Below, one piece after another: positions 8,374 to 17,773 of a stretch of DNA of 41,099 bases. The number at the start of each line of letters is the position of its first letter. Position 1 is the first letter of the stretch. The DNA comes from Clostridia bacterium (GTDB lineage Bacteria; Bacillota; Clostridia; Christensenellales; DTU072), in assembly GCA_024685275.1 (NCBI GenBank), contig JAIKVY010000189.1:1-41099 (forward strand), in the 5' to 3' direction. Made by a program: the position numbers and the translations under genes. The notes beneath the pieces were generated by a model that saw only the letters and a list, made by a program, of their open reading frames with translations, had not been told where the DNA came from and searched no databases.

Positions 8374-8402
8374 TTGACAATTATTCATTATTACAATAAA
8401 TT
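8374..8402 (+). promoter_or_regulatory. Promoter of the uridine-kinase-like gene
   Basis: TTGACA (8374-8379), a 17-base spacer and TAAATT (8397-8402). The start codon at 8430 follows with a GAGGTG ribosome site, giving a normal short leader. Confidence 0.7.
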
Positions 8403-8429
8403 AGAAATATTGATAAGTTGAGGTGACAA

Positions 8430-9350
8430 ATGGAAAATATTACTGGTGTAACAAAAACTCAATTAGATTTAACTGATATTAATAGACTTTCAAAAGAAAA
8501 CCTAAAATTTTTAATTGAATTTTCTGCAAGAAAATACGATTGTGAAATTGAAGTTATTGCTAATAATATAATATACGGAAATAGACGTTTTGTTTTACTT
8601 TCTGGTCCCTCTTCTTCTGGAAAAACCACAACATCACTTAAATTAAAAGAAGCACTTGCAAAACAAGGTAGAGGTTGTGTAACAATTTCTCTTGATGACT
8701 TTTTTATCAATAGAGATAAAATTCCAAAATTAGAAGATGGAATGTATGATTTTGATAATTTTGATATATTAGATAGATTTACATTAAATAAATGTATTAG
8801 TGAATTAATGGATCAATATAATACATATTTACCAACCTTTGATTTTATATACGGCAAACGAACAGATGATTACAGACATATAAAAGTATCCGATAATGAT
8901 GTAATTATTATAGAAGGAACACATGCTCTTAATCCCAAATTGCTTAAATTAGAACATGATTTGTTTTATAGAGTCTATGTTTGTGTCTACTCTAATTTCC
9001 AAATCGATGGAAACACTGTTATTCCAGCTAAATTAGTTAGATTTATGCGTAGATTGATTAGAGATGTACAAGCGCGTGGAACTTCGATTGAAGAAACATT
9101 AGCTATGTGGAATCATGTATGTGAAGGTGAAGATAAATATATAAAGCCATATAGAGTTCTTGCTAACTATTTACTTGATACAACTCATATGTATGAACCT
9201 TTGTTATATCGTACATACTTAGAAGATTCTCTTAGACACTCAAAGAATAGTTATGGTATTGAGTTATATAATAAACTACAACACTGTGAATATCTTGATG
9301 AAAGCATATTACCAGATGATTCATTACTTTGGGAATTCTTAGTTAAATAA
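8430..9350 (+). CDS. Uridine kinase-like P-loop kinase
   Basis: A 306-residue nucleoside kinase of the uridine kinase/phosphoribulokinase family. GPSSSGKT at 59-66 is the P-loop, followed by ISLDDFF, the strand and acidic residues that bind sugar hydroxyls in Udk, and VIIIEGTHAL, typical of the family. About 50 residues precede the P-loop; the longer relatives in Firmicutes carry a TGS-containing N-terminal half (over 200 residues) that is absent here. The likely reaction is ATP-dependent phosphorylation of uridine or a related nucleoside, but substrate cannot be read from the sequence. It has its own promoter and ribosome site and is followed 54 bases later by a glycosyltransferase gene with a separate promoter. 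Confidence 0.8.
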   Translation: MENITGVTKTQLDLTDINRLSKENLKFLIEFSARKYDCEIEVIANNIIYGNRRFVLLSGPSSSGKTTTSLKLKEALAKQGRGCVTISLDDFFINRDKIPKLEDGMYDFDNFDILDRFTLNKCISELMDQYNTYLPTFDFIYGKRTDDYRHIKVSDNDVIIIEGTHALNPKLLKLEHDLFYRVYVCVYSNFQIDGNTVIPAKLVRFMRRLIRDVQARGTSIEETLAMWNHVCEGEDKYIKPYRVLANYLLDTTHMYEPLLYRTYLEDSLRHSKNSYGIELYNKLQHCEYLDESILPDDSLLWEFLVK

Positions 9351-9368
9351 GAGATAACTTTTATTTTC

Positions 9369-9397
9369 TTGATTTCTACTCGTTAAAAAGATAAAAT
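9369..9397 (+). promoter_or_regulatory. Promoter giving a leaderless mRNA (glycosyltransferase)
   Basis: TTGATT (9369-9374), a 17-base spacer and TAAAAT (9392-9397). Tandem ATG codons follow at 9402 and 9405; the second lies 7 bases after the -10 box, where transcription should begin. No ribosome site is present. Confidence 0.6.
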
Positions 9398-9404
9398 CTA
9401 TATG

Positions 9405-10580
9405 ATGTTAGAAGCCAATAAGAAGATTAGAGTTTTAGAAGTTGTTGATAATTATTATCCAAATACTGATGGCGTAGTATTAGTTGTTGATAATTATGCT
9501 AAATTATTAAATAAAGAAATAGAGTGTAGCGTTTTAGCTCCAAAATATTCTAAAGCTCCAAAACAAACAGAATATGAATTAATTGAATGCATTTCTTTAA
9601 ATGGTGGTATATTCGGACCTAGATTAGCTTTACCTCATTTTGATATTAAATTACATAAATATTTAAAAACTCACACATTTGATCTTATTCATGTTCACTC
9701 ACCTGCTACTCTAGCTAAGTATATAATTTCATATGCTAAGAAACGTAACATACCAATTGTTTTTACTGCTCATACAAAATATCATGTAGAGATAAATAGA
9801 TTTTTTAAAACTAAATTTTTCCAAAAATTATTCTTGAATTATACTATTTCTGCAGTTAGAAAATCTGACTATATTTGGGCAGTATCTGATGGGGTCAGAG
9901 ATGTATTCAAAAATGAATATTTGATAGATAAGGAATACAAAGTATTTAGAAATGGTACCGATATGGATATTTCATATATCGATGATCGTAATATTTTAAA
10001 AATTAAACTTAGATATAATATCAATGAAAATGACTTTGTTATAGTCACTGCTGGCAGAATAGTAAGTATTAAAAATTTCCAAATTTTAGTTGAAGCTGTT
10101 CATCTATTACATGATACATGCCCAAATGTTAAGTTAATTATTATCGGTGATGGAAACTACAAAAAAACACTTGAGAATATGGTGAAAGAATACAACTTAG
10201 AAGAAAATATTTTCTTTGTTGGTAAAACAAATGATAGAAAAGAACTTGCTACCTATTATTATTGTTCTAATATTACAGCACTTGCCTCTACATTTGATAC
10301 ATCATCATTGATAATAAAAGAAGGATTTGCATTTAGTAAGCCAACCTTAGTTGTTGCTAACTCAGCACCAGCTGAAGGAATTATAGATAATCAAAATAGT
10401 TATCTAGCAGAATGTGATGCAAACTCTTTTGCTGAAAAAATTAAATATATCATTAGCAACCGTGACAAATACAATGAAGTATGTGAGAATTGTTATAATT
10501 CCCTATATACACCTTGGAAAAAAATAACACCTGAAGTATTAAAAGAATATCTTAATATAATTGAGGAAAAGAATAATTAA
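9405..10580 (+). CDS. Glycosyltransferase family 4 (GT-B)
   Basis: A 391-residue retaining-type GT4 glycosyltransferase. The N-terminal domain begins with RVLEVVDNYYPNTDGV, the usual acceptor-side loop of GT4 lipid glucosyltransferases, and has DLIHVHSP. The C-terminal nucleotide-sugar domain has VTAGRIVSIKN, LIIIGDG and IIKEGFAFSKP, the region equivalent to the EX7E motif. The protein is soluble, probably peripheral to the membrane. Related enzymes make diacylglycerol glycolipids or cell-surface glycans; the acceptor cannot be told here. The neighbouring PlsC-like acyltransferase, convergent on the other strand, would fit a lipid role. Two ATGs in a row (9402, 9405) are possible starts; the second suits the leaderless promoter. 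The stop overlaps the stop of the convergent gene. Confidence 0.83.
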   Translation: MLEANKKIRVLEVVDNYYPNTDGVVLVVDNYAKLLNKEIECSVLAPKYSKAPKQTEYELIECISLNGGIFGPRLALPHFDIKLHKYLKTHTFDLIHVHSPATLAKYIISYAKKRNIPIVFTAHTKYHVEINRFFKTKFFQKLFLNYTISAVRKSDYIWAVSDGVRDVFKNEYLIDKEYKVFRNGTDMDISYIDDRNILKIKLRYNINENDFVIVTAGRIVSIKNFQILVEAVHLLHDTCPNVKLIIIGDGNYKKTLENMVKEYNLEENIFFVGKTNDRKELATYYYCSNITALASTFDTSSLIIKEGFAFSKPTLVVANSAPAEGIIDNQNSYLAECDANSFAEKIKYIISNRDKYNEVCENCYNSLYTPWKKITPEVLKEYLNIIEEKNN

Positions 10581-11407
10581 TTTTCTTCCTTCTTTTCTTC
10601 TTTATTTTCATTATCTTTTTCTTCTGATTGTTCGACTTCGAATTTAGACCAATATTGTTTCATATTATTAACATTTTCTGTATTTACATCATACCATTCA
10701 TCAGCTAAGAAAGGTACTCCTTCGTGTTCTGGTAAAGATCTTGCTACTCTATCAATATTGTCTCTAACATATTCACTAATTATTTTTTTTGCATCTTCTT
10801 CACTCCACTCTGGGTTATATTGAATTGGTTTTGATATAACCATTTTATGAAGTTTATTTTCAACATACATTGGATAAAATTTAATACATTTTCCGCAATG
10901 CTCATAATATAATTTACCTAATCTTGTAAAACCAGTGTACATGGTATTAACAAATTGTGAATACTTTTTAGGCGATTCAGCAAATAAAACTACGTTTCTG
11001 CCTTGATCAAGTGTTTCCATACTCATATTAAATGGAATATCTCTTCTTTCTTCATCATGATATACTGGAATTGGATTTCCTAAATCAAGTAAAGGTCTTA
11101 ATGCTTTTGCAACAATCCAAGAAAGCATTCTCCATGATTTTTTATGTTTCTTTGAATCTCCTGAAAAGAAATCATGATATATAAAATTAGGAGCTAATTC
11201 CTTTTCTAATACATAATGAACCATCCAAGTATCATGTGGTCTATCAAACCAAAGTGTTAGCATCGCTGGGCCATTAGCTTGTCCATGATTTGGGCAATAT
11301 ATACCTACTTCGTTTTCTTCTGGCATTTCTTCATATATTACTTCAGGTTTCTTGAAAATCATTTTTGCAATAATACTCATAAAACCAATATAAGCTTTTT
11401 TACACAT
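10577..11407 (-). CDS. Divergent PlsC-like acyltransferase
   Basis: A 276-residue protein resembling lysophosphatidic acid acyltransferases. GIYCPNHGQANGPAML takes the place of the NHxxxxD catalytic box but has Gly where Asp is expected. NVVLFAESPKKYSQ takes the place of the FPEG-type glycerophosphate motif. The N-terminus is moderately hydrophobic, and the last 25 residues are a Glu/Lys-rich tail. If active it would acylate a lysolipid or other membrane acceptor, but the altered box makes activity uncertain; it may be a sub-family with shifted catalytic residues. AAGGAAAG before the ATG is a good ribosome site. It is transcribed alone toward the glycosyltransferase, and both genes stop within a shared TTAA. 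Confidence 0.55.
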   Translation of the reverse strand: MCKKAYIGFMSIIAKMIFKKPEVIYEEMPEENEVGIYCPNHGQANGPAMLTLWFDRPHDTWMVHYVLEKELAPNFIYHDFFSGDSKKHKKSWRMLSWIVAKALRPLLDLGNPIPVYHDEERRDIPFNMSMETLDQGRNVVLFAESPKKYSQFVNTMYTGFTRLGKLYYEHCGKCIKFYPMYVENKLHKMVISKPIQYNPEWSEEDAKKIISEYVRDNIDRVARSLPEHEGVPFLADEWYDVNTENVNNMKQYWSKFEVEQSEEKDNENKEEKKEEN

Positions 11408-11436
11408 ATCTTTCCTTATTCCATATATCTATATTT

Positions 11437-11463
11437 ATTAGTGCTTGATACTCTCTCACACCA
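11437..11463 (-). promoter_or_regulatory. Possible second, degenerate CIRCE-like site
   Basis: Read on the minus strand, this site contains GAGAGTATCAA (11455-11445), identical to the spacer plus two bases of the groES CIRCE element, followed by a half-site AAGCACTAA that matches GAGTGCTAA at 6 of 9. The left half is poor. It lies 30-56 bases upstream of the acyltransferase start. A shared origin is likely; function is uncertain. Confidence 0.3.
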
Positions 11464-11582
11464 AAATTAGGTTAGCACAATAAATATTCATAGTCAAACA
11501 AAAACAATTCTATAAGAATTCCCCTTAATTTTATAAATCATACAATAATCCTTGTACCTATTCATTGCATACATCAACCATT

Positions 11583-11620
11583 TTCGGTGTTTTGAAAGAA
11601 AATGATTCGGTGTTTTGAAA
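11583..11620. repeat. Two 15-base direct repeats, 23 bases apart
   Basis: TTCGGTGTTTTGAAA occurs at 11583-11597 and exactly again at 11606-11620, in the 400-base gap between the acyltransferase and groES starts. The 23-base period is about two DNA turns, as in paired binding sites. Apart from these repeats, the promoter and the CIRCE sites, I see nothing else in this gap. Confidence 0.6.
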
Positions 11621-11724
11621 AAATTTCAAATACTCATACACTATTTAAATAATGATAATTTTGTCTAAAAATTACTGTTACTTTTTATCCTTTTCTTAAT
11701 TTAATATTAAATAATAAAATTTAC

Positions 11725-11752
11725 TTGCTTATTTTGTTTTAAATGATATAAT
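11725..11752 (+). promoter_or_regulatory. groESL promoter
   Basis: TTGCTT (11725-11730), a 16-base spacer and TATAAT (11747-11752), with TG one base upstream of the -10 (TGA-TATAAT). The CIRCE element begins 5 bases after the -10, so HrcA bound there would block transcription start. Confidence 0.8.
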
Positions 11753-11756
11753 TATT

Positions 11757-11783
11757 TTAGCACTTGAGAGTATCAATTGCTAA
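11757..11783 (+). promoter_or_regulatory. CIRCE operator (HrcA site), imperfect
   Basis: TTAGCACTT-N9-AATTGCTAA, compared with the consensus TTAGCACTC-N9-GAGTGCTAA: left half 8 of 9, right half 7 of 9, spacer exactly 9. It covers the expected transcription start of groES. This is the classic heat-shock operator bound by the HrcA repressor, whose activity depends on GroEL. HrcA itself is not in the window. Confidence 0.85.
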
Positions 11784-11808
11784 AAATGTGTTTTTATGGG
11801 AGGACAAT

Positions 11809-12096
11809 ATGAAGTTAAAACCATTATTTGATAAAGTTGTTATTAGAGAAGAAGAATTAAAAGAAACAACTGCTAGTGGAATTATTTTAACTGGTAATGC
11901 AAAAGAAAAACCAGTTATGGCAACAGTTATTGCTGTAGGCCCTGGCGGTATAGTTGACGGAAAAGAAGTAAAAATGGAAGTAAAAGTTGGAGATAAGATT
12001 CTATATTCAAAATACGCTGGTACAGAATTCAAACTTCCAGATGAAACTGTTACTATTCTTCGTCAAAGTGATATTTTAGCTATTGTTGAAGATTAA
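11809..12096 (+). CDS. groES: Co-chaperonin GroES
   Basis: A 95-residue GroES, the lid of the GroEL folding chamber in the cytosol. It begins MKLKPLFDKVVIREEE and has the mobile-loop region KETTASGIILTGNAKEKP, then VIAVGPGG and VGDKILYSKYAGTEFK, all standard. The frame is open to 11764, but GGGAGGA at 11798-11804 fits the ATG at 11809 and the length then matches the family. The gene lies under the CIRCE operator and promoter described above, with groEL 22 bases downstream. Confidence 0.97.
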   Translation: MKLKPLFDKVVIREEELKETTASGIILTGNAKEKPVMATVIAVGPGGIVDGKEVKMEVKVGDKILYSKYAGTEFKLPDETVTILRQSDILAIVED

Positions 12097-12100
12097 TTAA

Positions 12101-13744
<1,644 letters not shown>

Positions 13745-13776
13745 AATATTAGGTAATTTTAAATAATCTAATTAAG

Positions 13777-13807
13777 GGTTGTCGCTTTTTAGTGGCAACC
13801 TTTTTTT
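13777..13807 (+). terminator. groESL terminator
   Basis: GGTTGTCGC pairs with GTGGCAACC (9 pairs, two of them G-U in RNA) around TTTTTA, followed by seven T residues. A textbook intrinsic terminator on the plus strand. Confidence 0.9.
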
Positions 13808-13816
13808 AAATGGGAA

Positions 13817-14335
13817 TTAAATGAATTTCTCCATCCAAACCATATTGAAATATGTATTGAATTTCTTAGCACAATTATGTGCTTGTCCAATAATTTTATA
13901 CCCTAGATGTTCATGAAATGATACGCTTGAATTATCTAAATACTTATTAACCATTTCACTCGTTGCAACCAATGCATATAGGTTTGTAATATTCTTTGTT
14001 TTTAATTCTTCTTCTAGTTTAGAATACAACAACTTTCCTATTCCTAGTTTTGTATATTCTTTATCTATATATATTGTTGTTTCAACAGCATGATCACAAG
14101 CGTTTCGTGCTATAAATTTATTAGCATACGAATACCCAATAATTTTGTCATTTATAACCGCAACTAAATATGGTAAATCCAAATTATTAATATTTTTAAT
14201 TCTCTCAGTAAATGATTCTAAAGACGGAATCTCTATTTCAAATGTTATTGCTGTGTTTAATATATAATACTTATATATCTCAAGTATTTGTTTTGCATCT
14301 TTTTCTGTTGCTTTTCTAATTATTACTTTTTCCAT
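13817..14335 (-). CDS. GNAT acetyltransferase, phosphinothricin-acetyltransferase-like
   Basis: A 172-residue GNAT-fold N-acetyltransferase. VIIRKATEKDAKQILEIY opens it, then TTIYIDKEYTKLGIGKLLYSK supplies the acetyl-CoA loop (motif A), and SVSFHEHLGYKIIGQ is the motif B helix seen in the Pat/Bar group. Members acetylate small amines such as phosphinothricin or methionine derivatives; the natural substrate here is unknown. The frame opens at GTG 14341, which overlaps the upstream stop by one base; ATG 14335 is preferred because the family starts with this Met-Glu-Lys-type end. It is the last gene of the P-type ATPase-PHP unit. Confidence 0.8.
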   Translation of the reverse strand: MEKVIIRKATEKDAKQILEIYKYYILNTAITFEIEIPSLESFTERIKNINNLDLPYLVAVINDKIIGYSYANKFIARNACDHAVETTIYIDKEYTKLGIGKLLYSKLEEELKTKNITNLYALVATSEMVNKYLDNSSVSFHEHLGYKIIGQAHNCAKKFNTYFNMVWMEKFI

Positions 14336-14340
14336 ATTCA

Positions 14341-15177
14341 CTATTTTAAGTTCAATATTTCTTTCATTGGTTTGAATTCATCTTCATTTAAAGTTGATGA
14401 ACCAATATCTCCATGCTTTTTTTGTGATTCAGTTGGAGAATGAAAATCACTTCCAGCTGAAAATAATAGGTTATATTTTTGCGCAATTCCCTTAAAATGC
14501 TGTTCATCGTTGTATATATATGAATATTTTACTTCTATTCCATCAAATGTTGATAATTTTATTATTGTCTCAACTATTAATTGGTTTTTAACTAAACAAG
14601 GATGAGCAAATATTACAAAAAAATTATTCTCTTTTAATAGTCTTGTTCCATCTTCAACTTTTATATATTTTGTTGGGACATATGCTTTAGAATCTAAACT
14701 AGTTGATATTCTTAATACTTGTGGATCAATATTACTATTTTCCTTAACTAAATGATCAAGCATACTTTTTCTTGTAATAACTGAATTCGTTTTGCTTATT
14801 TCATCTAAATTAACTGTATATCCATATATATCATGAATTCTAGATAGCATTTCAAGTGCTCTATTTTTTCTCTTTTTATTTATTTCTTTTAAATAATTAC
14901 TTAGCGAATCTTTTTTAGCGTCTTTTTTTGCTAATCCAACACAATGAATATGTTCTGTTTTTCCATTATCATTGTAATATGTTGTTAGTTCTATTCCCTC
15001 TATTGTATTTAGGTTTAATTCTTTACCTGAATTCATGAAGTCAGGTAAACCAAGTAATGTATCATGATCTGTTAAAGCTAAATAATCAACATTGTTTGCT
15101 TTTGCTCTTAATACTAATTCTCTTGGGGTTAATACTCCATCTGAAAATGTTGAATGACAATGTAAATCAATTTTCAT
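14341..15177 (-). CDS. PHP-domain phosphoesterase
   Basis: A 278-residue metal-dependent phosphoesterase of the PHP family. The metal ligands are visible: His6 and His8 in DLHCHST, Asp13, DHD at 37-39, Glu in EGIELT, His in HIHCVG, FAHP and GSDFHSPTE near the end. The closest known group is the RNase AM/3',5'-nucleoside bisphosphate phosphatase type (YciV, TrpH), which acts on short 5' ends of RNA or on pAp. The start lies one base after the P-type ATPase stop and the end touches the acetyltransferase, so the three form an operon. Confidence 0.85.
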   Translation of the reverse strand: MKIDLHCHSTFSDGVLTPRELVLRAKANNVDYLALTDHDTLLGLPDFMNSGKELNLNTIEGIELTTYYNDNGKTEHIHCVGLAKKDAKKDSLSNYLKEINKKRKNRALEMLSRIHDIYGYTVNLDEISKTNSVITRKSMLDHLVKENSNIDPQVLRISTSLDSKAYVPTKYIKVEDGTRLLKENNFFVIFAHPCLVKNQLIVETIIKLSTFDGIEVKYSYIYNDEQHFKGIAQKYNLLFSAGSDFHSPTESQKKHGDIGSSTLNEDEFKPMKEILNLK

Positions 15178-15178
15178 A

Positions 15179-17617
15179 TTAATTTGCTATCTTCTTTTTA
15201 TGGAATAATTTTTTCTTAATCTCACTATATGGAGGTAGTATTTTAAATATATAATTTGAAAGGAATGTTAATCCAGCAAATAATGGAATTGAACCACCAC
15301 CAACTGTACCAATTAATATCCACATAAATGTATTAAAATCTCTTTCTAATCCAAAGAATCTAGTTACACTTATTTTTCCAAAATCAGCAAAGAATGCGCC
15401 TACAAATAAAAGGATTAATATGACTAATAAGCCAATTCTTAACCAATTTAGTGGCCATGAAATCTTTATTATGTGTAAGAATCCAATTATTCCTGCTACC
15501 ACTACGCATACCGTTGCTATCTGTCCATCGGTTAAATTACCATATATTTTTGATACTGCTGAAATAGTGACAATTGAAACAACTATAGTGACTGCAGTTG
15601 GCAGTGATTGAGATATGACTTTCCTAAAGAAACTACCTTTGACCAATTCCTTATTAGGTTCAAGAGCAAGAATTACTGATGGAATTCCAATAGTTACTGT
15701 TCCAATAAATGTCATATGCTTTGGATCAAATGGTAATTTAAAGCTTATTATCATAAAGATTATTGCAAATAATAAATTGTAAAGGGTCTTAACAAAGAAC
15801 AATGCAGCACTTCTTTCCAAGTTGTTAATTGTTCTTCTACCCTCTGCTACTGCCTTTGGTAATGATGCAAAGTTATTATCAAGTAAAACTAATTGCCCAA
15901 CATTTTTAGCAGCATCGCTTCCTGAAGCCATAGCAATTGAACAATCAGATTCACGTAATGCTAAAACATCATTTACACCATCTCCAGTCATAGCAACAGT
16001 GTGTCCATTAGATTTTAATATCTTAACAAGTGAGAGTTTTTGATCTGGAGTTGTTCTTCCAAATACAGTATATTTTTCTGCTGCATCTCTTAAATCTTCT
16101 TCAGTTTTAAGAGTTGATGCATCTATATATTTATCATAGTTTTTAACACCTGTTCTTTCTGCAATTTTGCTAACTGTAACAGGATTATCTCCACTAATAA
16201 TTTTGATATTAACACCTTGTTCATCAAAGAATTTAAGAGTTTCTTTTGCTTCCTCTCTGATTTTATCGCTTATAATAACTAAACCAATTAATTCAACATC
16301 ACCAGTTATAACATAATTGTCTATAGTTTCTGTTTTAATTAGAGCTAATACTCTCATTCCCTTTTTAGTATATTCTTCAATTTCTTCACTAATTAAAGAT
16401 ATTTTATCTTTCAAAACGAATTCTGGAGCGCCAAAAACATAGTAGCTATCTTTAACTTTAATTCCACTGAATTTATATTTAGAAGAAAATGGTATTCCCT
16501 CTATAATATTTTCAATCATAGGTGAATCATTAACTTTTTCAATAATTGCTTGAGCTGTAACATTATTATCTTTATTATATTCAACTATCGAATGTAATAT
16601 TGATTCAATATTTTCATTCTCTTTTTTAGCAATTATATCTTCAACAAGCATTGTCCCTTCTGTCAAAGTTCCTGTCTTATCCAAGCATAACGTATCTACT
16701 CTAGCCAATGTTTCTACACAATATAAATCTTGAGCAAGTGCATTATATTTCGATAATCTAACAACGCTTACACAAAAGATAGCGCTAGTTAAAGTAACTA
16801 ATCCTGATGGAATCATTCCAATTAAATTACCCATAACGGATTTGATTGTTGCAACCATTTCATTACCTTGGAAAAAGTGTTTAACGCAGAATAATGCTGC
16901 TCCTAATGGGACTAAAATAATACCCATGAAACGAATGAATTTTAATAATACTCTTCTTATTTCAGATGGATAATCTTTAATATATTTAGCACCGATACTA
17001 ATTTTGGTTGCATAATTATCTTTTCCAACTCTAATTACTTTTACTTTTGCTGTTCCACTAACAACAAAGCTTCCACTTAATAATTCATCACCTGGATTTT
17101 TTGATATTGCATCAGGTTCGCCTGTAATTAATGATTCATTTACTTCAATAAACCCATCTACAACAACTGAATCTGCACATATTTGTCTGCCAGCAGATAA
17201 CACCATAATATCATCCATGACAATATCTTTAAGCATTATTTCTTTTTCTTTGCCATTTCGAATTACAGTTACTTTTGGAGTTGATAAAAGTGATAACTTA
17301 TCAATTGTCTTTTTTGCTCTTAATTCTTGAATTATTCCAATTAATGTATTTGCTAATAATACACCTAAAAAACCAAAATCTGAAAAATCGCTAATGGTGT
17401 ATCCACTCTTTTTTGTGGTAAATAATGTAACAAGAAGTATTGCTGCAATAGCCAAGAAAATAATATTAAATAAAGTAAAAATATTAGTAAAAAGTATTTT
17501 TCCAACACTTTTTGTCTTAATATCTTGATCTCCGTTTACTCTTCCATCTTTTTTTCTTTCTTCTACTTCTATATCAGAAAGGCCTAATTCACTTTTATTA
17601 TCTATCACTTCTTCCAT
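15179..17617 (-). CDS. Cation-transporting P-type ATPase, CtpE-like
   Basis: An 812-residue P-type ATPase that couples ATP hydrolysis to cation movement across the membrane. Asp313 in DKTGTLTEG is the phosphorylated residue; ITGEPDA is the actuator loop; TGDGVNDVLALRESDCS is the hinge. The membrane motif is IGMIPSGLVTLTSA in place of the PEGL of Ca and Mg pumps. Two helices precede the actuator, two flank the core and about six follow. The sequence around NALAQDLYCVETLARVD resembles the CtpE group, for which calcium has been proposed. There is no heavy-metal-binding domain. No ribosome site is present; the promoter predicts a leaderless mRNA. It leads the ATPase-PHP-GNAT operon. Confidence 0.85.
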   Translation of the reverse strand: MEEVIDNKSELGLSDIEVEERKKDGRVNGDQDIKTKSVGKILFTNIFTLFNIIFLAIAAILLVTLFTTKKSGYTISDFSDFGFLGVLLANTLIGIIQELRAKKTIDKLSLLSTPKVTVIRNGKEKEIMLKDIVMDDIMVLSAGRQICADSVVVDGFIEVNESLITGEPDAISKNPGDELLSGSFVVSGTAKVKVIRVGKDNYATKISIGAKYIKDYPSEIRRVLLKFIRFMGIILVPLGAALFCVKHFFQGNEMVATIKSVMGNLIGMIPSGLVTLTSAIFCVSVVRLSKYNALAQDLYCVETLARVDTLCLDKTGTLTEGTMLVEDIIAKKENENIESILHSIVEYNKDNNVTAQAIIEKVNDSPMIENIIEGIPFSSKYKFSGIKVKDSYYVFGAPEFVLKDKISLISEEIEEYTKKGMRVLALIKTETIDNYVITGDVELIGLVIISDKIREEAKETLKFFDEQGVNIKIISGDNPVTVSKIAERTGVKNYDKYIDASTLKTEEDLRDAAEKYTVFGRTTPDQKLSLVKILKSNGHTVAMTGDGVNDVLALRESDCSIAMASGSDAAKNVGQLVLLDNNFASLPKAVAEGRRTINNLERSAALFFVKTLYNLLFAIIFMIISFKLPFDPKHMTFIGTVTIGIPSVILALEPNKELVKGSFFRKVISQSLPTAVTIVVSIVTISAVSKIYGNLTDGQIATVCVVVAGIIGFLHIIKISWPLNWLRIGLLVILILLFVGAFFADFGKISVTRFFGLERDFNTFMWILIGTVGGGSIPLFAGLTFLSNYIFKILPPYSEIKKKLFHKKKIAN

Positions 17618-17624
17618 GGGTATT

Positions 17625-17653
17625 ATTGTATAACTTTAAAGCAATAATATCAA
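17625..17653 (-). promoter_or_regulatory. Promoter giving a leaderless mRNA (P-type ATPase)
   Basis: On the minus strand TTGATA (17653-17648), a 17-base spacer and TACAAT (17630-17625). The ATG at 17617 begins 7 bases later, where transcription should start. Confidence 0.65.
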
Positions 17654-17714
17654 ACAAACAAAAATAATTTAATATTTCTAATATTAAAAATTTAAGGATT
17701 TTTATAAAAATTAA

Positions 17715-17736
17715 AGTTTGCACGTTAATGCAAACT
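17715..17736 (-). terminator. Terminator of the beta-helix lipoprotein gene
   Basis: AGTTTGCA pairs perfectly with TGCAAACT (8 pairs) around a 6-base loop. On the minus strand it is followed by TTAATTTTTAT. Confidence 0.75.
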
Positions 17737-17773
17737 CTAATATTTTTTGTAATTATTACTTCAAATCTCTATA

